From JBECKR01 sp040235415 (lineage in GTDB: Bacteria > Acidobacteriota > Polarisedimenticolia > Polarisedimenticolales > Polarisedimenticolaceae), in the NCBI GenBank assembly GCA_040235415.1, contig JBECKR010000274.1, positions 1 through 29,552 of the forward strand: 29,552 bases of DNA, written 5' to 3'. The position numbers and the translations under genes were made by a program. The notes beneath the pieces are model-generated. The model did not search any database and had not been told where the DNA came from. It was given only the letters and a program-made list of their open reading frames with translations. Shown in pieces: positions 1-8,356 of the stretch. The first letter of the stretch is position 1, and each line of letters begins with the position of its first letter.

Positions 1-1251
1 GCCGTACGCCGCGCGCGCGATCGCCGCGACCCGTCCGTCGCCGTCCGCGACCGCCGCGAGCACGCGGGCTTCGCGACGCTCGCGATGCTCCCGCGTCCGG
101 GCCGCCGCGATCCGCGGAACCGGCGGCCCGTGCCCCGGCAGGAGCGCGTCGACGTCCATCGTCTCGACGCGCGAGAGCGTCTCGAGGAACCGATCCATGT
201 CGCCTTCGGGGGGATCGACGAGGATCGTGGACAGCGCGCTGACGAGGTCCCCCGAGACGAGCGCGCGGCGCTCGGGAATGCGGAACGCGAGGTGTCCCCG
301 GGCGTGCCCCTCGGTCAGCACCGCCTCGAGCGTCAGCCCTCCGAGTTCGAGCGTCTCGTCGGGCTCGATCGCGGCCGTCTCGACGCCGGCGAGCCGCTCG
401 CCGAGCCGCTCCAGGACGGACGCGTGCGCCCGCACCGGGACCGAGAGCGCGAGCGCGACCCGTGCGGCGCCGCCGACGTGATCGCGGTGGTGGTGCGTCA
501 GCAGCACCGCGGCCGGCGTGCGGCCGGCGTCCGACAGCCGCCGTAGCACGCGCAGCAGCCGGTCGACCTCGTCCGGCTCGCCCGAGCCGGGATCGATCAC
601 CGCGAACCGCTCGCCCCCCGGGATCCACGCGTTGGTGTGCGTCGCCGGCGGGAGCGTCGCGGTCCGCATCGGAAGCACCCAGACGTCCGGGAGGAACTCG
701 ATCCGCGGGGCGTCCTGCTCGGCGCCGTTCGCGGCGGCGACCGTCTCGGCGAGCCGCTCGGGAGTCGCCCGGTCGTGAGACGCGAGGGCGCGCAGCACCG
801 CCAGCACCGGCGGCGCGACGCGAGCCGCGCCGCGCCCGAACGCGCGGAGCACCTCGACGGGCCGCTCGAACGACAGCCGTTCGTTCTCTCCGGTCGGCGG
901 TGTCGCCGGAAGCGCCGTGCCGGCCGGGACCGCCGCGAGGTAGAACAGCGTCCGGAACCGCGCCGCGAACAGCGCCGGCGTGATGCGGAGGCCGGCCGGC
1001 AGCCACACCTCGGGAGCGACGTCGATCCCGGTCTCCTCCCGGAGCTCACGCGAGGCGCAGCGACGATGCGCCTCGGGGCCCTCCGGTCCGTCCTCCGGCT
1101 CGACGCCGCCTCCGGGGAACGCGAGATTGCCGGGCAGAAACCGCGCGCGTCGGGAGCGGAGCCCGAGAAGGACCTCGATCCCCTCCGGCCCGGGACGCAC
1201 CACGATCCCGAGCGCGCTCTCCCGCGGCTCGGGAAGCGCCGCCGGTTCCAT
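1..1251 (-). CDS. Nudix hydrolase / metallo-beta-lactamase (LACTB2-like) fusion, 3' end cut by window edge
   Basis: The reading frame stays open from the ATG at 1251 to base 1, so the C-terminus lies outside the window (417 codons visible). Residues about 10-150 form a Nudix domain: GNLAFPGGGV near 41-50, then REL-REETGI at 68-76, the core of the Nudix box. The spacing before that box is longer than the strict consensus. Residues about 185-400 form a metallo-beta-lactamase fold with HHHRDH at 253-258, a His in TEGH near 316, an Asp in SGD near 335 and a later PGHG. These are the expected two-metal ligands. Known families suggest hydrolysis of a nucleoside-diphosphate or CoA-type substrate for the first domain and a LACTB2-type hydrolase or RNase for the second. 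The substrate is unknown. It is the third gene of a minus-strand run. A TTG at 1272 would overlap the upstream stop as TTGA and is an alternative start. Confidence 0.85.
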   Translation of the reverse strand, partial: MEPAALPEPRESALGIVVRPGPEGIEVLLGLRSRRARFLPGNLAFPGGGVEPEDGPEGPEAHRRCASRELREETGIDVAPEVWLPAGLRITPALFAARFRTLFYLAAVPAGTALPATPPTGENERLSFERPVEVLRAFGRGAARVAPPVLAVLRALASHDRATPERLAETVAAANGAEQDAPRIEFLPDVWVLPMRTATLPPATHTNAWIPGGERFAVIDPGSGEPDEVDRLLRVLRRLSDAGRTPAAVLLTHHHRDHVGGAARVALALSVPVRAHASVLERLGERLAGVETAAIEPDETLELGGLTLEAVLTEGHARGHLAFRIPERRALVSGDLVSALSTILVDPPEGDMDRFLETLSRVETMDVDALLPGHGPPVPRIAAARTREHRERREARVLAAVADGDGRVAAIARAAYG

Positions 1252-1268
1252 GCCGTGCGGCAGCTCGC

Positions 1269-2501
1269 TCAACGCGAGAGTCCGAACGCTCGCTCGACGT
1301 CGGCGACGGTCTTGGGGATCGCGGCGGTCAGGACCTCGCGGCCGTCCCCGGTGACCAAGACGTCGTCCTCGATGCGGACCCCGATCGCCTCGTCGGGGAG
1401 GTAGATGCCGGGCTCGACGGTCACGATCGCGCCGGGCGCGAGCGGCGCGAAGCGGTCGCCGACGTCGTGGGTCTCCATCCCGAGGTGATGGCTCGTCCCG
1501 TGGACGAAGTACCCGCCGTAGCCGGCGTCGGCGATGACCTCGAAGGCGCGCGCGTGGACCTCGCCCAGCCCGACGCCGGGTCCGCAGGCGGCGGTCGCGG
1601 CTTCGAGCGCGCGAAGCACCGTCTCGTAGATCTCGCGTTGCCGGTCCGTGAAGCGCCCGCCGACCGGGACGGTCCGGGTGACGTCGGCGTTGTAGCCGCC
1701 GACGCTCGCGCCGGTGTCGAACAGCACGAGCTCGCCCTCGCCGATCTCACGGTCGTTGGCGCTGTAGTGCATGAGGCAGGCGTTCGGGCCGGACGCGATG
1801 ATCGGGTCGAACGCGTGTCCGCCGCCGGCCGAACGATAGACGTGCGTGATCTCGGCTTCGAGCTCGTATTCCAACATGCCGGCGCGGACCTTGGACCACG
1901 CCCGCAGCAGCGCTTCGCGGGTCACGGCGATCGACCGGCGCATCGCCGCCACCTCCGCGTCGTCCTTGAGCCGTCGCATCTCGTGGACCGCCGCGGTCGC
2001 GTCGCGGACGGCGATGCCGAAGAAGCGCCGCCGGACCTCGTCCGCGAACGCCGCGTCGTCGTCGACCGCCCCTCCGAGCGCGGGCGCGGCCGAGCGCACG
2101 ACGTGCAGCACGCCGGCCGCGGGGAGCGCCTCGGACAGAACGTCGGCGAGCTCGCCCGTCCCGAGGATCGCGTCGACGCCGGCGCCCGCCGGATCGACCG
2201 ACCCGAGGGTCGCGACGCCGTCCTCACCCCACCTCGACAGTAGCGGGTCGGCGGGAGGCAGGAACAGCGCCTGCCTCACGATGCGACCGCGCTGGTAGTC
2301 GGGCCCGGGATGGCGCCGTCCGAACCCGATGCGAAGGCCTCCCGGCGCCAGCAGGAGCGCCGCCTTGGGCTCGCCGAGCCCGGTGAGGTAGCGGAAGTTC
2401 GGATTGACGCGGCCGCCTCCGGCGTCCCCGCGGACGATCGTGACGCCCTCGGGAAGCTGCTCCATGAGCCTGCGGCGGCGGTCGACATGGGGGGTCGTCA
2501 T
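1269..2501 (-). CDS. pepP: Xaa-Pro aminopeptidase (M24 family, aminopeptidase P type)
   Basis: A 410-aa protein with an N-terminal AMP_N-type domain (about 1-170) and a C-terminal pita-bread metallopeptidase domain (about 175-400). All five metal ligands of the M24 family are visible: Asp262 in LFDTGA, Asp273 in NADVTRT, His338 in GTSHHLG, Glu363 in TVEPGIY and Glu378 in RIEDD. It should release an N-terminal residue that precedes proline, in the cytosol, since no signal peptide is seen. The start ATG overlaps the stop of the upstream amidase (ATGA), so the two are probably translationally coupled. Length fits the family. The pairing with a secreted amidase and a Nudix/MBL protein suggests peptide or amide turnover, but that link is inferred. 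The gene symbol rests on family resemblance only. Confidence 0.93.
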   Translation of the reverse strand: MTTPHVDRRRRLMEQLPEGVTIVRGDAGGGRVNPNFRYLTGLGEPKAALLLAPGGLRIGFGRRHPGPDYQRGRIVRQALFLPPADPLLSRWGEDGVATLGSVDPAGAGVDAILGTGELADVLSEALPAAGVLHVVRSAAPALGGAVDDDAAFADEVRRRFFGIAVRDATAAVHEMRRLKDDAEVAAMRRSIAVTREALLRAWSKVRAGMLEYELEAEITHVYRSAGGGHAFDPIIASGPNACLMHYSANDREIGEGELVLFDTGASVGGYNADVTRTVPVGGRFTDRQREIYETVLRALEAATAACGPGVGLGEVHARAFEVIADAGYGGYFVHGTSHHLGMETHDVGDRFAPLAPGAIVTVEPGIYLPDEAIGVRIEDDVLVTGDGREVLTAAIPKTVADVERAFGLSR

Positions 2502-4276
2502 GCGGAAGCCTCCTCGCGCGCGAGCGGCGGCCGCGCGAGATGGTACGCGGTCGCCTGCTGGTACGCATGGGCCACGGCGAGCGCCTCGGACTCGCCGTGC
2601 AGCCGGCCGATGAACGTGATGCTGGTCGGGGTGCCGTTCGACGGCCGGAAGCCGTTCGGGACCACGACGCAGGGGTGACCCGTCAGATTCGTGAGCAGCA
2701 GGTTGTCCCCGCCGAACGTCGGGCAGACGTAGACGTCGACGTCGTCGAACAGCCGCTCGGTTTCGCGCAGCACGAGCGTGCGGATGCGGTTGGCGCGGAT
2801 GTACTCGACCGCCGGAACGAGCTGCGCCTGCCGGAAGATGTTGGGCCACGCGTCGGGGCCCTGGCGGGTCAGGAGGTCGTCCCGGCCGCTGCGGGTGAGG
2901 TCGTCGAACGCCGTCGCGGCCTCGGCGGAGAGCAGGAACGACAGGTCCGCGACCGGAAGGTCGGACGGCAGCGCGATCGGTCGAAGCGCGACGCCGAGCC
3001 CGCGGAGCGTGTCGAGCGTCCGGAGATCGAACCGCCGCCACTCCGCGAGGTCCGCGCGCTCGGCCTCCGTCTCGGCGTCCCCGCCGCGGTCGCGCTCGAA
3101 CAGTGCCTCGGCGAACCCGACCCGGATCGTCTCGACCGCGCGGGACGGAGGCCAGCGGAACGGTCGCGAAACCACGGTCGCGTCGAGGCCGTCCGGGCCG
3201 GCGACGGCGGCGAGCGCCAGGGCGCAGTCCTGCACGGTGCGGGCGATCGGACCGATCTTGTCCATGCTCCAAGACAACGCCATCGCTCCGTACCGGCTGA
3301 CGCGGCCGAAGGTCGGCCGCAGACCGGTCGCGCCGCAGCGCGTGCAGGGCGAGACGATGCTCCCCCACGTCTCGGTGCCGATCGCGAAGCCGACGAGCCC
3401 CGCGGCAGTCGCCGCGGCGGGACCCGCCGACGACCCGCTCGAACCTTGATCGAGGTTCCACGGGTTCTTCGTCTTGCCGCCGAACCAGACGTCGCCCATG
3501 GCGAGCGCGCCGACCGAGAGCTTCGCGAGGAGGACGGCACCCGCGGCGTCGAGCCGCGACACGACCGTCGCCGTCGCTTCGAGCCGCTGGTCGCGGTACG
3601 GGGCCGCGCCCCAGGTGGTGGGGTAGCCGGGAACCGCGAGGATGTCCTTCGCGCCCCACGGCACGCCGTGCAGCGGACCGCGGTACCGTCCCGCCGCGAG
3701 CTCGTCGTCGGCCCTGCGCGCCTGCGCGAGCGCGAGGTCCTCGGTCAGGGTCACGACGCACGACAGCGCGGGGTCCTCGCGCCGCAGTCGGTCGAGGTAC
3801 AGCCGTGTCAGCTCGAGCGAGGATACCTGCCGCGTCCGCAGCAGCTCGCCGAGCTCGGCGACCGACGCGTACGCGAGGTCGTCGTCCGAATTCGGCCGCG
3901 CCGCTCCGCGGGCGGTCACCGCGACCGCGACCGGCGGTGTCGCGGGTCCGTCCGGCACGGCGGTCGCCGGCAGCGGGTCGAACCGCAATGCGGGCGGCAC
4001 CGCGTTGTCGAGCGGGACGGCGCGGATCCGCCCGAAGCTCTCCACGAGCTCGTCGAGGCCCGAGAGCATCAGCTTGCGCTCGTCGGGCGCGAGCTCGAGC
4101 CCCGCGATCCACTCCGCCTCGCGGACCATCTCGGCGGTCACGCGACCGCCTTCGCGCGCCGCGGCCGCCGCGAGGGCACGGCCGAAGACCGCGCCTCCGG
4201 CGCCGAGCGCCGCCAGGATCTTGATCGCCCGCCGGCGACCGGCTCCGCCGGGCCCGAGCTCCGACATCGCGTCCAT
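2498..4276 (-). CDS. Tat-exported amidase (amidase signature family)
   Basis: A 592-aa amidase-signature enzyme. The N-terminus has GRRRAIKILAAL followed by a hydrophobic Ala/Gly stretch, which resembles a twin-arginine signal, so a periplasmic location is likely. The catalytic Ser-cisSer-Lys triad can be placed by spacing: Lys210 in GAKD, cis-Ser282 in the GSSGSSAG segment and nucleophile Ser306 in ETWGSI. The usual TGGS around the nucleophile is TWGS here. Family members hydrolyse amide bonds (for example Asn/Gln-tRNA amidotransferase subunit A, fatty acid amide hydrolase). The export signal argues against a GatA role. I chose the ATG at 4276 because a GAGG sits 8 bases upstream; another ATG at 4267 and a longer frame from 4327 are possible. 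It is the first gene of the minus-strand run with pepP and the Nudix/MBL gene. Confidence 0.9.
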   Translation of the reverse strand: MDAMSELGPGGAGRRRAIKILAALGAGGAVFGRALAAAAAREGGRVTAEMVREAEWIAGLELAPDERKLMLSGLDELVESFGRIRAVPLDNAVPPALRFDPLPATAVPDGPATPPVAVAVTARGAARPNSDDDLAYASVAELGELLRTRQVSSLELTRLYLDRLRREDPALSCVVTLTEDLALAQARRADDELAAGRYRGPLHGVPWGAKDILAVPGYPTTWGAAPYRDQRLEATATVVSRLDAAGAVLLAKLSVGALAMGDVWFGGKTKNPWNLDQGSSGSSAGPAAATAAGLVGFAIGTETWGSIVSPCTRCGATGLRPTFGRVSRYGAMALSWSMDKIGPIARTVQDCALALAAVAGPDGLDATVVSRPFRWPPSRAVETIRVGFAEALFERDRGGDAETEAERADLAEWRRFDLRTLDTLRGLGVALRPIALPSDLPVADLSFLLSAEAATAFDDLTRSGRDDLLTRQGPDAWPNIFRQAQLVPAVEYIRANRIRTLVLRETERLFDDVDVYVCPTFGGDNLLLTNLTGHPCVVVPNGFRPSNGTPTSITFIGRLHGESEALAVAHAYQQATAYHLARPPLAREEASA

Positions 4277-4400
4277 GAGCACCGCCTCACCGGCCGTACG
4301 ACCGGGAGGGGAGCATACCGCAGCCACGGAGAAAACGACCGCATCACGCGGGTTCCAGACCGTTCGGACCGGGATACGTCGCGCCTTTCCGCAATGGAGA

Positions 4401-4430
4401 TTGTCCCGACCTCTTCTAATGCTTTAGAAT
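4401..4430 (+). promoter_or_regulatory. Probable sigma70-type promoter of the kinase-regulator-glgC operon
   Basis: TTGTCC at 4401-4406 and TAGAAT at 4425-4430 are separated by 18 bases and match the -35 and -10 consensus at 4 of 6 and 5 of 6 positions. The kinase ATG follows 36 bases later. The -10 lies inside an inverted repeat, TTCTAA-TGCT-TTAGAA (4414-4429), which could be an operator, or could let the same site serve the divergent amidase gene. Seen in sequence; activity is inferred. Confidence 0.5.
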
Positions 4431-4466
4431 CCTCCCAGCCGCCCGCAGACGGTAGTCGAGGACGTG

Positions 4467-5969
4467 ATGTCCGACGGAACGATGCATCCGGCAAGCGCGG
4501 GCGTGGCGGCGCGGCCCGCCGGAACGCCCGTCGGCGCGAGCGACCGCGCCGAGCGCCGACTCGCGGAGCTTTGGGTCCTCCATCAGATCGGCGAGGCGCT
4601 GCAGTCCGCGACCGACGGTGGCCGGATCCTCAGGATCATCCTGGTCGGCGCCACCGCGCGCCAGGGGCTGGCGTTCAATCGCGCGTTCTTGCTGCTCGAG
4701 GACGGGGACCGCAACGAGCTCGTCGGCGCGGCCGGGATCGGCCCGGGAAGCCCCGACGAGGCCCGCGCGATTTGGGACGCGCTCTCCCGCGCCGACGTCG
4801 ACCTCAAGGAGCTCCTCCGGAAGATCGAGCCGTACCTGCCGAACTGCGACGAGCGCGTCGCCGAGATCGCGCGCAACCTGAGCGTGAGGCTCGACGGCGA
4901 CGGTTTCCTGGCGCGCGCCTTCCACTCGCGCCGCGGCGTCGTCGTGGACCGCGGCCGGATCCGCGGCGAGGACCGCGAGGTCGAGCCCGACCTGCTCGCC
5001 TGGCTCGGCACCGACTCGCTCGCGGCGGTTCCGCTCGTCGCCGACGAGCGCCCGCTGGGGCTTCTGCTCGCGGACAACGCGGTGACCGGCAAGCCGATCG
5101 CGGACGACGACGTCCGGGCGCTCGAGCTTCTCGCGGTCCAGGCCGCGGTCGCGATCGAGCGAGCTCGCCTCACCGACGAGCTCGCGGAGCACGCCGCGGC
5201 GCTCGAGCACGCGAACCGCGAGATCCAGGACGCCCAGCGCCGCCTGCTGCGGGCCGAGCGCTTGAGCTCGATCGGTCAGATGGCGGCGCGGCTGGCGCAC
5301 GAGATCCGGAATCCGCTCACGGTGATCGGCGCGTATGCGCGATCGCTCGAGCGACGCGCGTCGTGCGACGAGCGCACCCACGAGGTTCTCGGGATCATCG
5401 CCGACGAGGTCTCGCGCCTCGAGCACATCGTCGGCCGGGTCCTCGACTTCGCCCGCGACCCGGGGTCGCGGCGCGAGCCGGTCGCGCTCGCCGAGGTGGC
5501 CCGCGAGGGGTTCCGCCTGATGGAGTGGGAGCTCGACCGCGCGGGCATCGAGCCGGCGCTCGACACCGGCGACGGACCGTTCGAGGTCGAGGGCGACCGC
5601 GACCAGCTGTTGCAGGTCCTGATCAACCTCATGCACAACTCGATCCAGGCCATGCCGCACGGCGGGCGACTGACCGTGCGGCTGGACCGCGAGGCCGACA
5701 CGACCGAGCTCACCGTCACGGACGACGGCTGCGGCATCCCCGAGGAGGTCCGGGAGCGCATCTTCGAGCCGTTCTTCACCACGCGCTCTTCGGGAACGGG
5801 GCTCGGGCTCGCGATCGTCTCCAGCATCGTCCGCAACCACGGGGGCGAGTTGTTCATCGAAAGCTCACCGGGCGCGGGCACCGCGGTACGCGTGCGGCTG
5901 CCCGTGACGAATCCGGCGGCGCCTCGAGACGCGCCGTCGAGGAGGAACGACCCGTGTCCAAGATCATGA
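4467..5969 (+). CDS. Soluble GAF-domain sensor histidine kinase
   Basis: A 500-aa histidine kinase with no membrane segment. Residues about 30-235 look like a GAF sensor region, followed by a short coiled coil (about 240-265). The HisKA motif LAHEIRNPLT carries the phospho-acceptor His278. The HATPase_c domain shows the N box around Asn391 (NLMHNSIQAM), DDGCGIP, the F box IFEPFFTT and GTGLGLAIV. It should autophosphorylate on His278 and pass the phosphate to the receiver encoded next. The ligand sensed is unknown. ATG at 4467 is preceded by GAGG at a 5-base spacing; a GTG three bases earlier is less likely. The 3' end overlaps the regulator gene by 16 bases. Co-transcription with glgC suggests it reads carbon or energy status, which is inference. 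Confidence 0.92.
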   Translation: MSDGTMHPASAGVAARPAGTPVGASDRAERRLAELWVLHQIGEALQSATDGGRILRIILVGATARQGLAFNRAFLLLEDGDRNELVGAAGIGPGSPDEARAIWDALSRADVDLKELLRKIEPYLPNCDERVAEIARNLSVRLDGDGFLARAFHSRRGVVVDRGRIRGEDREVEPDLLAWLGTDSLAAVPLVADERPLGLLLADNAVTGKPIADDDVRALELLAVQAAVAIERARLTDELAEHAAALEHANREIQDAQRRLLRAERLSSIGQMAARLAHEIRNPLTVIGAYARSLERRASCDERTHEVLGIIADEVSRLEHIVGRVLDFARDPGSRREPVALAEVAREGFRLMEWELDRAGIEPALDTGDGPFEVEGDRDQLLQVLINLMHNSIQAMPHGGRLTVRLDREADTTELTVTDDGCGIPEEVRERIFEPFFTTRSSGTGLGLAIVSSIVRNHGGELFIESSPGAGTAVRVRLPVTNPAAPRDAPSRRNDPCPRS

Positions 5970-6339
5970 TCGTCGACGATGAGAGGAATCTCCGCCGACT
6001 GTACAGCGAGGAGTTCGCCCAGGAGGGCTTCGACGTCGTGACCGCGGCGTCCGCCGAGGAGTGCTTGAAGCGGCTGGACGAAGAGCGGCCGGACCTCGTC
6101 GTGCTCGACATCCGCATGCCCGGCATGGACGGGCTCGAGGCGATGGGCCGCATCATGTCGCGGCGGCCCCGGGTTCCGGTCGTCCTGAACTCCGCCTACT
6201 CGGTGTACCGCGAGAACTTCCTGAGCTGGACGGCCGACGCCTACGTCGTGAAGTCGTCGGATCTCGGACCGCTGCGCTCCGCCGTCTCCTCGGTGCTCTC
6301 GCGGGGCGGCGACGCCGGTCGTCATGCGGCGAGGGCCGT

Positions 6340-6343
<4 letters not shown>
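5954..6343 (+). CDS. Receiver-only response regulator
   Basis: A 129-aa CheY-like protein consisting of one receiver domain and a short tail. The acidic pair is Asp8-Asp9, the phospho-acceptor Asp52 sits in VVLDIRMPGMDG, the conserved Ser/Thr position is in VVLNSAYS, and the switch lysine is in YVVKSSD. There is no DNA-binding or enzymatic output domain, so it must act by protein contact or in a phosphorelay. The GTG start at 5954 is chosen because GGAGG lies 8 bases upstream inside the kinase gene; that start gives the normal receiver N-terminus. Its stop overlaps the GTG start of glgC as GTGA. The tight packing makes GlgC, or another glycogen enzyme, an attractive target, though nothing in the sequence proves it. 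Confidence 0.9.
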
Positions 6344-7578
<1,235 letters not shown>

Positions 7579-7581
<3 letters not shown>

Positions 7582-7594
7582 TCGCGGCCGGTCA
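7579..7594. terminator. Short hairpin spanning both stop codons of convergent glgC and phosphatase genes
   Basis: The 16 bases from the glgC TGA to the complementary TCA of the opposite gene can pair in a 6-bp stem (one T-G wobble) with a 4-base loop. There is no U-tract. It is the weakest of three similar structures at the convergent junctions of this window and may be chance. Confidence 0.3.
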
Positions 7595-8356
7595 GTCGGC
7601 CCAGACTCCGTGGACCGGGTTGGGCACCACGATCCAGCGCGTCCCCCAGCGGGGTTCGAGCGCGCCTTCGGCTTCCGCGCGGAGCTCGGCGACGCCGGCG
7701 TCGCTCGAGACGAAGTCCCCGACCTGGTCGCCCACGATCAGCAGCACGCGGTAGCCCCGCGCGACCTCCGCGCGCCGCGAGCCCTTGTCCCGGGTCCAGG
7801 CGGGGCGCTCTTCGAGCGTGAGCACCGTGTCGATCTCCTGGTCGACCGGAAGGCCGAGCGCGCGCAGGTTCTCCCGCGTCGCGGCTTCGAGGGCGTGGGT
7901 GCGGTTCGTGACGTAGAACACCTCGACGCCGCGGGCCGCTGCGGCGTCGAGGAACGCCCGGGCGCCCGGAACCGCGGGCGCGTCGCCCCGCACCGCCCAT
8001 GCGTTCCAGCGCTCCCGCGAGAACGGCAGCGCCCCGTCGACCAGCGCACGTTGGAACGCGGTGGTGTCGAGCACGGTGTCGTCGACGTCGACGACGACCG
8101 CCGGCGGGAGTCCCGAGAACGCCCCCGTCTGCTCGAGCGCCGCGGTCCACGAGGGATCGGCGAGCGCCTCGTCGAGCCGTGCCGTCGCGATCCGGAACGC
8201 CTGGATCGTCGCCCCGGCGTACTCCGGACCGCGCGCCATCCAGAGCACCGCGTTCCTGAGCTCGAGCGACGCCGGCGGGGCCGTCGGCGGGGGCGGCGCC
8301 GACCGGCACCCGAGCGCGGCGAGCGCGACGGCGGCGAGCGCGACGAGCGCTCTCAC
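7592..8356 (-). CDS. HAD-family acid phosphatase lipoprotein (class B / e(P4)-like)
   Basis: A 254-aa lipoprotein. The N-terminus is hydrophobic and ends in AALGC with Cys17 as the probable lipidated residue, then a Pro-rich linker. The HAD motif I is VVDVDDTVLD with Asp90 and Asp92; FYVTNRTH provides motif II and IVGDQVGDF the C-terminal acidic motif. This arrangement matches 5'-nucleotidase lipoprotein e(P4)-type acid phosphatases, which dephosphorylate nucleotides or other phosphomonoesters at the envelope. The GTG start overlaps the upstream peptidase stop as GTGA, so the two genes form an operon. The exact substrate cannot be read from the sequence. Confidence 0.9.
   Translation of the reverse strand: MRALVALAAVALAALGCRSAPPPPTAPPASLELRNAVLWMARGPEYAGATIQAFRIATARLDEALADPSWTAALEQTGAFSGLPPAVVVDVDDTVLDTTAFQRALVDGALPFSRERWNAWAVRGDAPAVPGARAFLDAAAARGVEVFYVTNRTHALEAATRENLRALGLPVDQEIDTVLTLEERPAWTRDKGSRRAEVARGYRVLLIVGDQVGDFVSSDAGVAELRAEAEGALEPRWGTRWIVVPNPVHGVWAD

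Noticed and set aside
2540..5953. A long plus-strand frame running through the amidase, upstream of and in frame with the response regulator.
   Set aside because: Only the last 129 codons resemble a protein. The rest is antisense to the amidase or a shifted frame of the kinase, and GGAGG before GTG 5954 marks the real start.
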